Below the pieces are notes generated by a model. The model was not told where the DNA came from, made no database searches, and worked only from the letters and a program-made list of their open reading frames with translations. Of a DNA stretch of 11,942 bases, positions 1 through 7,187 are shown one piece after another. The DNA is from a candidate division CSSED10-310 bacterium. Its GTDB lineage: Bacteria > CSSED10-310 > JAFGDC01. The stretch lies in the NCBI GenBank assembly GCA_016932295.1, contig JAFGDC010000049.1:1-11942 (forward strand), in the 5' to 3' direction. The translations under genes were made by a program, and so were the position numbers. How positions within the stretch are numbered: position 1 is the stretch's first letter; every line of letters starts with the position of its first letter.

Positions 1-979
1 CCAGGAGAAACTGGCTCATCCATCCCACGAGAACGACCAGGCGGAGGATGTTCCCGCGCCTGATCAAACGATAGATTCCCATCAACGCGAGGGGCACGGC
101 GATGCCGCTGTAATTGAGAAACAGAGTGGTGACATTGGGCAAGTTGCTTGAGAAATGCCGCAGGTTGAAAGGCGATGTCTCACCAGCGAGTTCATAACCG
201 GTGATGAACGGACCTCCGAACTGGACAGTGTGATAGCATGCCAACAGGATCATGACCACGCCGGCACCCAACGCGAACCCCGCGGCCCTCCCGAACATCG
301 GGACGACGAGAGAACGAATCCGCGGCTTCCCATCCTGAAACAGTGGCACTATCACCGACAGGCCCAGCAACGGCAGGATCAGGATATTGATGTAACGCGT
401 TGCAACCGCAGCGCCGATACATAATCCCGCCGACGCGGCGAACCATGCAGGATGGTTTGATTCCGGAGCCCTGACAACCAGGTAGAAAGCACCCAATATG
501 AAAAACATGGATAGTGGATGCGTCATGTACGATGCCATGAAGAACAGGTAGGCTGGCGTCAGCAAAAGGGCTATGGCACCAGCGGCGGCAAACCACCGCG
601 GAAATAGCAACAGCAAGGTACGGTAGAACAGCACGATGCCGGCAATGCCAAACAACAGGTTGGTCGCGCGCAGGCCCCATTCGCCACACACGAGTTCAGC
701 GGTCGCGAACACCAGCATGCTTCCAGGCGGGTATCGCACATGGAAATGCACGTTATCCGTGGTCACAAAGGTGGAAGGAATGTGCGGCTGGCCATCGGAA
801 TGGGCGGTAAACGCCCATTGCCCGGTGCGGATCAGGTGTCTGCTGTAGGCAAGATTGTTCGCGGCATCACCAAAATACACCACTGGCACATGAACGATCA
901 GCAGGCAGATCGTCACTAAGGTAATCACCAGGATCAAGACAAGATCCGGTACTGCATCCCACCCTCTGAAATCCTTCAT
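1..979 (-). CDS. GT39/ArnT-like multi-pass membrane glycosyltransferase (partial, C-terminus outside window)
   Basis: About 326 codons are open without a stop from the ATG at 979 to the left edge, so the C-terminus lies outside. A clear ribosome site, GAGGAG at 991-986, sits 6 nt before the ATG and supports this start. The protein begins with a hydrophobic segment (about residues 10-30). A loop starting YFGDAANNLAYSR follows; its Asp lies where GT-C enzymes carry the catalytic acidic residue in the first extracytoplasmic loop. A second loop contains HVRYPPGSM, matching the H/YPPG signature common in GT39-like proteins, and later a segment reads ATRYINILILP. The rest is a series of hydrophobic helices joined by short charged loops. 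Such enzymes move a sugar from a polyprenyl phosphate onto an acceptor outside the cytoplasmic membrane; donor and acceptor cannot be read here. The fold and family class are fairly sure, the substrate is unknown. Confidence 0.85.
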   Translation of the reverse strand, partial: MKDFRGWDAVPDLVLILVITLVTICLLIVHVPVVYFGDAANNLAYSRHLIRTGQWAFTAHSDGQPHIPSTFVTTDNVHFHVRYPPGSMLVFATAELVCGEWGLRATNLLFGIAGIVLFYRTLLLLFPRWFAAAGAIALLLTPAYLFFMASYMTHPLSMFFILGAFYLVVRAPESNHPAWFAASAGLCIGAAVATRYINILILPLLGLSVIVPLFQDGKPRIRSLVVPMFGRAAGFALGAGVVMILLACYHTVQFGGPFITGYELAGETSPFNLRHFSSNLPNVTTLFLNYSGIAVPLALMGIYRLIRRGNILRLVVLVGWMSQFLL

Positions 980-999
980 GTTGGACTCCTCGACATCTT

Positions 1000-1027
1000 A
1001 GTATACCTTCATGATTGGAACCGGCAA
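1000..1027 (-). promoter_or_regulatory. Candidate sigma70-type promoter for the leftward membrane glycosyltransferase gene
   Basis: Read on the minus strand, TTGCCG (1027-1022) and TATACT (1005-1000) are separated by 16 bp, a fair match to -35 and -10 boxes. The expected transcription start would fall about position 993, so the leader would be only about 14 nt and would begin almost at the ribosome site GAGGAG (991-986). Seen by eye only, and the short leader is a reason for caution. Confidence 0.35.
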
Positions 1028-1553
1028 GCTGCTGCAACGCACTCTTTGGTTTCGATATAAGCCTGAGGTGGATCAATAGTGAGGAGAGGCTGTCTGACAA
1101 AAAGCGCCTTCGTGTGCCTTCAGTGGTGGCGTTATCAGCGACACTGGTTTGGCGAGGGCGGAGGAAGGACCAATCAGCCCGACCCCATGACGCGTTTGAT
1201 CAGTCCGGTGCGTTGCCCCGGCACACCACTACTGTCGGTTCACTCCCTCATTAGGTCACCACCACCTGTCTGCTCACCGCGTCTTGTCATGTTCAAATAA
1301 CGCCAGCAGTGCATCCTCTGTCTCCGTGGCTGCTGTGGAAGATTGAAAGCCAACGCATCGCGACGATCATTACAAGATTCCGGGTACGACCCCATTGTAA
1401 AGAGGGTCCAGCCTGGTTCCTGTAGTAGACTGTGAGCCATACGCAATGCACATCTGTTTTCGCAGGGCGACGCAGTGTCTTTCAAACTGATCCTGGCACT
1501 ACCACCGGCAAACAGAATCCGAGCCGGAATCCTTATATCGAAACGAATCACGC

Positions 1554-1567
1554 ACTGTGTTCACAGT
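1554..1567. repeat. Perfect 14-bp inverted repeat, operator-like
   Basis: ACTGTG (1554-1559) and CACAGT (1562-1567) are perfect reverse complements around a central TT. The symmetry and size fit a dimeric repressor or activator half-site pair. It does not match LexA of E. coli (CTGT-N8-ACAG) because the spacing is shorter, nor CRP. It lies about 190 bp upstream of the dipeptidase start, far from the nearest promoter-like boxes. A 6-bp perfect repeat can arise by chance in 780 bp, so the assignment is tentative. Confidence 0.3.
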
Positions 1568-1646
1568 CGAGCGGGACGATCCGTCAACGAATCGTGCCGG
1601 ACCTGCCCTGATCATCCCGGCCCCTGGGCACATCTCATCGATCTCG

Positions 1647-1676
1647 GCGATGCATACTCTGACGAGAGTTGATCGC
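1647..1676. repeat. Nested imperfect hairpin upstream of the dipeptidase gene
   Basis: The outer arms GCGAT (1647-1651) and ATCGC (1672-1676) enclose the inner arms ACTCT (1656-1660) and AGAGT (1665-1669), with a GACG tetraloop. The result is a 10-bp stem interrupted by an asymmetric internal loop. It is not followed directly by a T run (the T7 tract begins at 1704), so it is not a canonical intrinsic terminator. It could be an operator or part of a small RNA. Confidence 0.25.
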
Positions 1677-1734
1677 TCCAGTCAGTGGCGGTGACGCATT
1701 CCGTTTTTTTCCCGGGGATTCCAGGTATCGATTT

Positions 1735-1754
1735 GCTACAATGATCGTGAGGAG
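1735..1754 (+). promoter_or_regulatory. Extended -10 element and ribosome site for the dipeptidase gene
   Basis: TGC-TACAAT (1735-1742) reads as an extended -10 (TGn plus 5 of 6 consensus bases). I see no good -35 at 17 bp. The ribosome site GAGGAG (1749-1754) follows and sits 5 nt before the ATG at 1760. Transcription from this -10 would start at about 1749, inside the ribosome site, giving a very short leader. The ribosome site is convincing, the promoter is tentative. Confidence 0.4.
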
Positions 1755-1759
1755 CGAAC

Positions 1760-2743
1760 ATGTATCGGGGCATCAGAATATGCGATCTTCATAACCATGT
1801 GTTACTGCGCATGACCTACTTGGCAACCGACCGAATCCGCGGCGGCGGCGAGCATGTCCACCGAAATCGATCGCGACGAATCGCTCTCGAAAGACTCATC
1901 GCCGGGGCTGTGGATTTGATGGTTTTCACCATTTATCTCCCTTTCAGGTATCCCTGGAGTTCTTTCATGGATGCCTACCGTTGGTCCGTCGACAGCTTCC
2001 ATGCCTTCATCGACGATAGCCGCGGCGCCATAGCTCATGCAGGATCTCTGTCGGATATCATCCATGCCTGGGAGCATGATCGGATAGCCGCGGTGCTCGC
2101 CGTGGAAGGCGGACATGTCCTGGATGGATCAATCCGGAATGTTGAAGTTCTGGCCGGCGATAAGGTTCTTTACCTCACACTCACGCATTTCCTGCAAAAC
2201 GAACTGGCAGCCACCTCCACCCTGCTCCCCTTGACACCGGATACCGGATTGCTCGAATTTGGCCGGGACGTCCTATGTGCATTGGGTGAACATGGAATTC
2301 TCGCGGACCTCTCCCATTGTTCTCCCCGCAGCTTCACACAGGCATGCGCACAGAAGCGGACCCAGGTCATCGTGTCTCATACGGGACTGCATCGATTGCG
2401 TCGTGTGAGGCGGAACTTGACCACCGATCAGATGGAGATGCTTGCCGCCAGACAGGGTGTGATAGGCACTATCTTCTTCCCTCCATACATGGCGCCGGGT
2501 GCCATGAAGGACGGTCCGGGAGCGGTGGTAAAACAGATACGGCACGTCATCGATCTATGTGGATCAACGATTCCCGCCATCGGTTCCGATTTCGATGCAA
2601 GCCCGTTCTCGTGCAGAGGGCTGGAGAATGTCTCACGATTTCCTTCACTGATCGACCGTCTGCTGGACGAATTCCCTTACGCCACAGTCGCGGCGGTTAT
2701 GGGAGGCAACCTGCTATCTCTCCTCCAACGTACCAGGTGGTGA
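1760..2743 (+). CDS. Membrane dipeptidase (peptidase M19) family protein with altered first metal motif
   Basis: A 327-residue protein starting at an ATG with a good ribosome site; the length is usual for bacterial M19 enzymes. The family hydrolyses dipeptides, including D-amino-acid-containing ones, through a binuclear zinc centre. Family landmarks in order: DLHNH at 9-13, AVEGG with Glu116, DLSH with His186, VSH with His207, RRNLTTDQM near 217-225 (the substrate-binding Arg region), IGSDFD at 274-279 and MGGNLL near 314-319. In renal dipeptidase the ligands are His20, Asp22, Glu125, His198 and His219. All are matched except Asp22, which is His13 here. There is no signal peptide or lipobox, so a cytoplasmic enzyme is likely. 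Its last 30 bp overlap the vanZ-like gene on the other strand. The family is confident; whether it acts as a dipeptidase or another amidohydrolase is open. Confidence 0.88.
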   Translation: MYRGIRICDLHNHVLLRMTYLATDRIRGGGEHVHRNRSRRIALERLIAGAVDLMVFTIYLPFRYPWSSFMDAYRWSVDSFHAFIDDSRGAIAHAGSLSDIIHAWEHDRIAAVLAVEGGHVLDGSIRNVEVLAGDKVLYLTLTHFLQNELAATSTLLPLTPDTGLLEFGRDVLCALGEHGILADLSHCSPRSFTQACAQKRTQVIVSHTGLHRLRRVRRNLTTDQMEMLAARQGVIGTIFFPPYMAPGAMKDGPGAVVKQIRHVIDLCGSTIPAIGSDFDASPFSCRGLENVSRFPSLIDRLLDEFPYATVAAVMGGNLLSLLQRTRW

Positions 2744-3178
2744 CGTGGATCCGGATAACTGACGATCGCCATGGGCAACGATGTTCCAGAGGTGAATCAA
2801 GCCCAATGATACCAGTATCCCCAGGCTGTCAGCGGCAATATCAAGGAGTGAACTGCAGCGCCCCGGAACAAAGAACTGGTGGATCTCGTCCAGGAAGGCA
2901 TACACCAGGCTGAACAGCAACGTGAAGTAATATACCAGGGCTCTCGACAGCCGGCGTATTCGATAGTCGAACATCCGGTAGGTCAGGACGGTCATGATGA
3001 AGAACTCAGTGAAATGCAGTACGGTGTCTGGGATGCCGACGAGTCCCCCCGGCCTGGTTCCATTCGACAGTTTGAACGTCAGGATGACATAGCACAACCA
3101 GAGAAGGTCTCTGCTGAGGTATTCCCAGATTCGTTTCCAATCGACTATTGCCTGGTGTTCATGGGTATCTGCAGACAC
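2714..3178 (-). CDS. VanZ-like family small membrane protein
   Basis: About 154 residues from the GTG at 3178, which has GGAGG (3193-3189) 10 nt upstream. A TTG at 3202 would add eight residues but has no ribosome site, so I prefer GTG. The sequence shows four hydrophobic segments and the family signature DEIHQFFVPGR (about residues 97-107), followed by an Asp six residues later before the last helix. This is the arrangement typical of VanZ-like proteins (PF04892). The founding member raises teicoplanin resistance, but the biochemical role of the family is not established. The gene begins 81 bp after the comEC stop in the same direction and is probably co-transcribed with it. Its C-terminal tail (rich in Gly, Ser and Pro) is encoded over the 3' end of the convergent dipeptidase gene. 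Family confident, function unknown. Confidence 0.85.
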   Translation of the reverse strand: MSADTHEHQAIVDWKRIWEYLSRDLLWLCYVILTFKLSNGTRPGGLVGIPDTVLHFTEFFIMTVLTYRMFDYRIRRLSRALVYYFTLLFSLVYAFLDEIHQFFVPGRCSSLLDIAADSLGILVSLGLIHLWNIVAHGDRQLSGSTSPPGTLEER

Positions 3179-3259
3179 GTTGCACGTACCTCCGGTGGCC
3201 AAGGATCGACCGCGATCGATCTGGACCGACCCGCTGTGATCATCAGTTGCCCGTTCATC

Positions 3260-5521
3260 CTAGCGATCACAACTGTGAAAATGCAAGACATAGCCGTCAG
3301 TGCGTATCAGCAGGTCACCATGCGCATCGGTCCGGAGGATTTCGGGCCTGGCTGGTATCTGTGACAGTCGATCCAGAGTCGATGGCGAGGGATGTCCGAA
3401 CCTGTTGCGGCGCCCCGCTGAGATGACCGCCAACCGCGGCGCTACAAGCCGCAGAAAGGCAGTGGAACTGGATGTATTGCTGCCATGATGAGGAACTTTC
3501 AGCAGATAGCTGCCCAACTGCCCCTGCTCCGCCGCCAGCAGCGCCTCGATTGGCTGGCTGATGTCACCGGTGAACAGCGCCTGAAAACGGTTGTAACGCA
3601 CCGCGAGGATCAGTGAGCGGTTATTAGAGTCAGTCGGCAGGCTGGTGACGAAGGGACGGGAAAGAATCCTTCTCCTGACGCCATGTTCCATAGCCAGAAT
3701 GACGAGGCGGTCAAGCAGTTTGTTTGGTGTCAGAGCATACCACACCTCTCCCACGGAAAGTTCCTCAAGCACCCGGATGGCGCCCTTTATGTGATCTGCA
3801 TCAGAATGACTCACCACCAGGTAATCGATATGCCTGATGCGTGCGGACCTGAGGTGGCGCAGCAAGCGTTCCTGTTCCTGGTCGATGATGCCGAATGGTT
3901 TGCCCCCGCCATCGATGATCATTCGTTGACCGGATGGAAAGCGCAGCAGGGCTGCATCTCCGTTGCCCACGTCCATGTGTCTGATCTCAAGATACGAGGA
4001 TGGAATATTCGGAGCGATTTCTCCACTCAATTCAATCCCGAACATGGCGATGACGAGGATCGCCTGCAGACCGAGGAGGCTTCTGAAACGATTTGTCCAG
4101 AGCGTGCAGAGCAGGGTGAGATAGCAGGCTGCCATGGTGGTCATGTGCGGTGGTCCGAATGGGATGGCAAACACCTTCAGATCGGCCGCCAGGCTGATCA
4201 TCTTTAACAGCCAGGAAGCGACGGTTTCCAGAAGCGGCGCCGCCGACAGTGCCCAGTCGCCGCTCGCCAGAAGCAGAGGCAGGCAGCAGAAACCCGTGAG
4301 TATCGTGATGAAAAAGATGGGCAGAACGATGGGATAGAGGATGATGGTGAAAGGAGCAATCTGCTGAAAATGGTAAGAAGTCAGGGGGCTGATCCACAAT
4401 TGCGCGGCGAGGGTTACGCCCAGTAATCGCCGGATACGGAGCCAGGGAAGCCTGATTTGATCGGCCAGCCGATTCGTATAAACCAATATTCCAAAGACGG
4501 CGGTGAAACTGAGCTGAAAACCAACATCGTATAGCGAGGGAGGGTTGAACATCAGCATAAGCAGGAAAGTGAGGCTCAAGCCGTGGAGCCATCCGGCGCG
4601 GCGTCCAAGCAATGGCGCGCTCAGCATTATGCACACCATGATCAATGCCCGTGAAAGGGAGGCTCGTGATTGAACGAGAATGGCATAACCAATGAGAATC
4701 GAGATGCTCATGACGGACCTGAATCGATAATCAGCGATGAGAAACCCAACAACCACGCCGATGATCATCACGATGATCCCCAGATGCAACCCGGAAATGG
4801 CGATCAAATGTGCCAGCCCCGCCTTCCGAAACATTCCATTCACATCATCGTCAAGCTGCCTCCTGTCTCCCAACAGCAAGGCTGTATACAGACCCGCAAT
4901 GCGGGCTGACAGTCCCTGCCGGAGATTCTCCGCAATGCGGTTCCGCGCGATGTATCCAAAACGCCTCCAGCAATAATGGGGTGTTGCCCGGCGTTCCAGA
5001 ACCTGCTCACGCCGCAGAACAACGGCATCATATATGGCGCCGTCCCATGGCACCTGCGCCCTTGACGGATCGGGACACCGGAGGCTGCACCGCAAGCGAA
5101 GCCAATCGCCGGGCCGAAGGCAGTTGCCGAGATCATTATAGAACCAGGCATCGATCTCCAGACAGCCGGTCCGTGCGGGGAAAAGCCTGCCGCCTGTTTC
5201 GGAATCGAGTCGTATCCTGCCCACAAGCGAATGATCATCCAGGCGCTGACACTGCGATACCATGCCGGCAATTTCGACCTCATCCGATAGATCATCTGGC
5301 CAACCATTCGTTCTGCCTGCATACATGCCGAGACATATTCCCACCATCACAAGTAAAAACGCTGAGATGCACCCGGCCCTGGCGCCGAACAACGCGAAAA
5401 ACACCTGGGTGAAGGCAGCCATCGCGAGGATGTAGCCGGGGTTGGGATCGAACCTTACGGCTGCCCATATTCCCACCGCGAAGGACGGCGCGAGCAGTAT
5501 CAGGACATCCGCGGTCTTCAT
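3260..5521 (-). CDS. comEC: ComEC/Rec2-type DNA uptake channel with metallo-beta-lactamase domain
   Basis: A full-length 753-residue protein. In ComEC systems it forms the inner-membrane channel through which single-stranded DNA enters during transformation. Order of parts: N-terminal helices (about 5-68), a soluble OB-like DUF4131 region (about 80-170), and a Competence domain of many helices (about 205-490). The latter carries ISGLHLGII (242-250), RALIMVCIML (291-300) and DVGFQLSF (332-339). The C-terminal metallo-beta-lactamase-like domain (about 510-745) carries HMDVGNGDA (515-523), IDGGG (536-540), SHSDADHIKG (571-580), FTGDIS (650-655), VPHHGSNTSSS (676-686) and a GHPSP motif near 709-713. 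The metal-binding residues of the nuclease-like domain look intact. The ATG overlaps the comEA-like stop as ATGA (5521-5518) and lacks a clear ribosome site of its own, which points to translational coupling. Confidence 0.95.
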   Translation of the reverse strand: MKTADVLILLAPSFAVGIWAAVRFDPNPGYILAMAAFTQVFFALFGARAGCISAFLLVMVGICLGMYAGRTNGWPDDLSDEVEIAGMVSQCQRLDDHSLVGRIRLDSETGGRLFPARTGCLEIDAWFYNDLGNCLRPGDWLRLRCSLRCPDPSRAQVPWDGAIYDAVVLRREQVLERRATPHYCWRRFGYIARNRIAENLRQGLSARIAGLYTALLLGDRRQLDDDVNGMFRKAGLAHLIAISGLHLGIIVMIIGVVVGFLIADYRFRSVMSISILIGYAILVQSRASLSRALIMVCIMLSAPLLGRRAGWLHGLSLTFLLMLMFNPPSLYDVGFQLSFTAVFGILVYTNRLADQIRLPWLRIRRLLGVTLAAQLWISPLTSYHFQQIAPFTIILYPIVLPIFFITILTGFCCLPLLLASGDWALSAAPLLETVASWLLKMISLAADLKVFAIPFGPPHMTTMAACYLTLLCTLWTNRFRSLLGLQAILVIAMFGIELSGEIAPNIPSSYLEIRHMDVGNGDAALLRFPSGQRMIIDGGGKPFGIIDQEQERLLRHLRSARIRHIDYLVVSHSDADHIKGAIRVLEELSVGEVWYALTPNKLLDRLVILAMEHGVRRRILSRPFVTSLPTDSNNRSLILAVRYNRFQALFTGDISQPIEALLAAEQGQLGSYLLKVPHHGSNTSSSTAFLRLVAPRLAVISAGRRNRFGHPSPSTLDRLSQIPARPEILRTDAHGDLLIRTDGYVLHFHSCDR

Positions 5522-5997
5522 CGGTTTGGTTTGCTTGATCCGGACGCACCGCCCGTCTCATGTGCCAGGTATTCGCCGAGTAACGCATACTTCCCCCGGC
5601 CAATTCCGAATACTTCCAGGAGCCATTCCGAACCTTCGCAATCACGCCGTGCCCGTTTCATCATATTTCTATATTCAACGATGTTGCCCGCGATGACAGG
5701 GCCGACACCCGGCAACATGACAAGCGCGCTCTCGGGATCCGTACATGGATCAAGGAAACGACGCAGTGGGTGCATCGCCATGATGTCGACCGCACCGTTC
5801 CCTCCATATAGACTCACTACGACTTCAGTGTGCAGACCCGGCGCATCGCTCCGCGGTCCAAGAACCACATCGCCGCTGACTGATCCGACAGGAGGGATTC
5901 TTGGTGCTTGATGATCCAATGTAATTAGTATACCATCCGCCGAAAGTATGAACGCGAGGATTGCGGCGTGATGAAAGGAAAAACCTGCCGATTTCAA
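5518..5997 (-). CDS. ComEA-like helix-hairpin-helix DNA-binding protein
   Basis: A 159-residue protein from the TTG at 5997. Residues 9-27 are hydrophobic and would act as a membrane anchor or signal. The C-terminal part holds a helix-hairpin-helix, ALVMLPGVGPVIAGNIVEYR (91-110), then a second half ending WLLEVFGIGRGKYALLGEYL. This matches the ComEA fold, with a short insertion of basic residues between the halves. The region 55-85 contains strands but is not a clear SLBB domain. ComEA binds incoming double-stranded DNA outside the membrane and passes it to ComEC, which is the very next gene here (4-bp overlap). The TTG is chosen because GAGGGGAGG ends 6 nt before it. An in-frame ATG at 6066 has a weak ribosome site and would overlap the start of the divergent deacetylase gene. 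The symbol is withheld because only the HhH part is diagnostic. Confidence 0.82.
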   Translation of the reverse strand: MKSAGFSFHHAAILAFILSADGILITLDHQAPRIPPVGSVSGDVVLGPRSDAPGLHTEVVVSLYGGNGAVDIMAMHPLRRFLDPCTDPESALVMLPGVGPVIAGNIVEYRNMMKRARRDCEGSEWLLEVFGIGRGKYALLGEYLAHETGGASGSSKPNR

Positions 5998-6003
5998 TTT
6001 CTT

Positions 6004-6012
6004 CCTCCCCTC
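6004..6012 (-). promoter_or_regulatory. Strong ribosome-binding site deciding the TTG start of the comEA-like gene
   Basis: On the minus strand GAGGGGAGG (6012-6004) lies 6 nt upstream of TTG (5997-5995). No other in-frame start nearby has comparable complementarity to the 16S 3' end. A -10-like TACAAT on the minus strand (6056-6051) would overlap the ribosome site and start of the divergent deacetylase, with no matching -35. Confidence 0.6.
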
Positions 6013-6057
6013 TTGGAAGTCCTGAGCAAAATGCTTGCCAAGCGCTGGAGATTGTAA

Positions 6058-7119
6058 ATGTTGCATGACCTGGCCACCATTCAATTCGACCTGGACGGTA
6101 AACTGACCCTCGATACCCACTACGGGATCATCCACCGGCCGGCCGTTGACCGCATCATTCTCGTAGCCGTCGATCAGGCATTGGCTCTCTGTGAAGAGTT
6201 CGCTGTGACTGCCACATTCTTTTTCAGCGCGGCCGATCTCGAAGATGGCGCACTTCACGAACCGGTGCGTCGGATCGCGGCCGCCGGCCATGAAATCGCC
6301 AATCATGGATATACTCACGCCTTGCGATACAGTAGCTTCACTCAAGCCATCATGGAGAGGGATATCGCCCGTGCCCAGGACCTCCTGAGCGCCATCAGCG
6401 GTACACGAGCACGCGGCTTCAAGGCACCGAATTACGAAATCACCGACAAGCTGTTGGATATTCTTGAAGAAAAGGGATTCACGTACGATTGCTCGCTCTT
6501 TCCCACCTACTGGGGAAGCGCTGTACGCTGGCTCCAGGGATTACGTTCCAATCGAAGGATTATCCTGACCAACTACTCGGGGCATTTCATCCACGGCATG
6601 GTGGAAAAAGCCGGACCATATCGTCCGGCTTCTGGAAAGTTTCTAAAATCCGGAAATCGAAACATCATCGAGATCCCCATCTCCGTCTCCCCGGTGGCCG
6701 GTCTCAAGCTGCCGATCCACAGCAGCTTCCTGCTGCCACTGCCCGCCAACCTGGCTGATTCGTGGCTGGACCGCTCGTTGCAAGCGTTGCAACGATACGG
6801 ACAGCCACTGGTCTTTCCTATTCATGCCTGGGAACTGGCGGATATATCGAGATCCGATCAGTTGTATCACTACTTCAGGTCATTCGGTGATCAGCAGCAG
6901 CGAATAGATCGAATCAAGGGGTTTCTGTCAGTGATCCTTAACCGCTTCGAGGCAGTTACCACGGCTGACCTGGCAGAACGCTTCCGAGCCGTCCGACCCC
7001 GTACGGCAACTTCGGACGCCGGTCTCCAGGCAGCGGAGGATCGTTACGATCCGGCTGATGTTCTCCTCCGATGCGACTCATTGAAGACAGCCGCCACACA
7101 CCCGCCATCCGCTTCATGA
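6058..7119 (+). CDS. Polysaccharide deacetylase (NodB homology, CE4) family protein, no signal peptide
   Basis: A 353-residue protein. The ATG is preceded directly by an in-frame TAA (6055-6057), so it is the first possible start. GGAG at 6047-6050 is the ribosome site. NodB landmarks: motif 1 is FDLDG (residues 10-14; the catalytic Asp is likely D11 and the metal Asp D13). Motif 2 is EIANHGYTH with His83 and His87. Motif 3 is GFKAPNY (120-126), with Lys in place of the usual Arg. YDCSLFP (143-149) and FPIHAWE (253-259, His256) resemble the FHPWE region of related deacetylases. These enzymes remove N-acyl groups from amino sugars with a divalent metal. The catalytic motif starts ten residues from the N-terminus, so there is no room for a signal peptide and a cytoplasmic site is likely, as for ArnD-type enzymes. 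The last 45 or so residues are not conserved-looking. Substrate unknown. Confidence 0.88.
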   Translation: MLHDLATIQFDLDGKLTLDTHYGIIHRPAVDRIILVAVDQALALCEEFAVTATFFFSAADLEDGALHEPVRRIAAAGHEIANHGYTHALRYSSFTQAIMERDIARAQDLLSAISGTRARGFKAPNYEITDKLLDILEEKGFTYDCSLFPTYWGSAVRWLQGLRSNRRIILTNYSGHFIHGMVEKAGPYRPASGKFLKSGNRNIIEIPISVSPVAGLKLPIHSSFLLPLPANLADSWLDRSLQALQRYGQPLVFPIHAWELADISRSDQLYHYFRSFGDQQQRIDRIKGFLSVILNRFEAVTTADLAERFRAVRPRTATSDAGLQAAEDRYDPADVLLRCDSLKTAATHPPSAS

Positions 7120-7187
7120 TTTGAGCTACGATCCACTTCCGCATCCGTGCTGTGTTCAAGCATGCACCTGTTTATGTAGTTTCGCTT

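Larger units (their letters stand above)
980..1759. other. 780-bp divergent intergenic region without a convincing gene
   Basis: This lies between two divergently transcribed genes. The open frames inside it (for example minus 1551-1240 and plus 1475-1672) translate to low-quality sequence rich in Arg, Cys and Pro. They have no recognisable domain and I judge them spurious. No tRNA-like T-arm or rRNA segment is visible. It does hold promoter-like sequence at both ends, a perfect 14-bp inverted repeat at 1554-1567, a nested hairpin at 1647-1676, a weak CAGCAG/CTGCTG inverted repeat (1304-1309 with 1330-1335), and a run of seven T at 1704-1710 with no strong stem directly before it. It could hold a regulatory region, a small RNA or the remnant of a gene. 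The sequence does not decide between these. Confidence 0.5.

Noticed and set aside
1240..1551. 103-codon open frame on the minus strand in the intergenic region
   Set aside because: No ribosome site, no recognisable domain and a composition rich in Arg, Cys and Met like shadow frames elsewhere; its end has no relation to neighbouring genes.
1475..1672. 65-codon open frame on the plus strand before the dipeptidase gene
   Set aside because: No clear ribosome site, and the second half reads as random Cys/Pro/His-rich sequence. It also covers the palindrome and hairpin.
1681..1710. Possible terminator: GTCA...TGAC followed by a T7 run
   Set aside because: The stem is only 3-4 bp and is separated from the T run by about eight bases; it also lies upstream of a gene rather than after one on that strand.
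2317..2913. 198-codon plus-strand frame over the dipeptidase 3' end
   Set aside because: It overlaps the conserved M19 motifs in another frame and has no family features.
3176..3202. TTG at 3202 as the vanZ-like start
   Set aside because: No ribosome site lies upstream of it, while GTG at 3178 has GGAGG 10 nt upstream; the extra eight residues carry no family feature.
5441..5460. GTTGGGATCGAACC, resembling a tRNA T-arm
   Set aside because: It lies inside the comEC N-terminal coding sequence and no acceptor or anticodon arms can be folded around it.
5997..6345. Longer comEA-like reading frame extending into the deacetylase gene
   Set aside because: The extension is antisense to the conserved deacetylase N-terminus and lacks domain features. 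The TTG at 5997 has the strong ribosome site.
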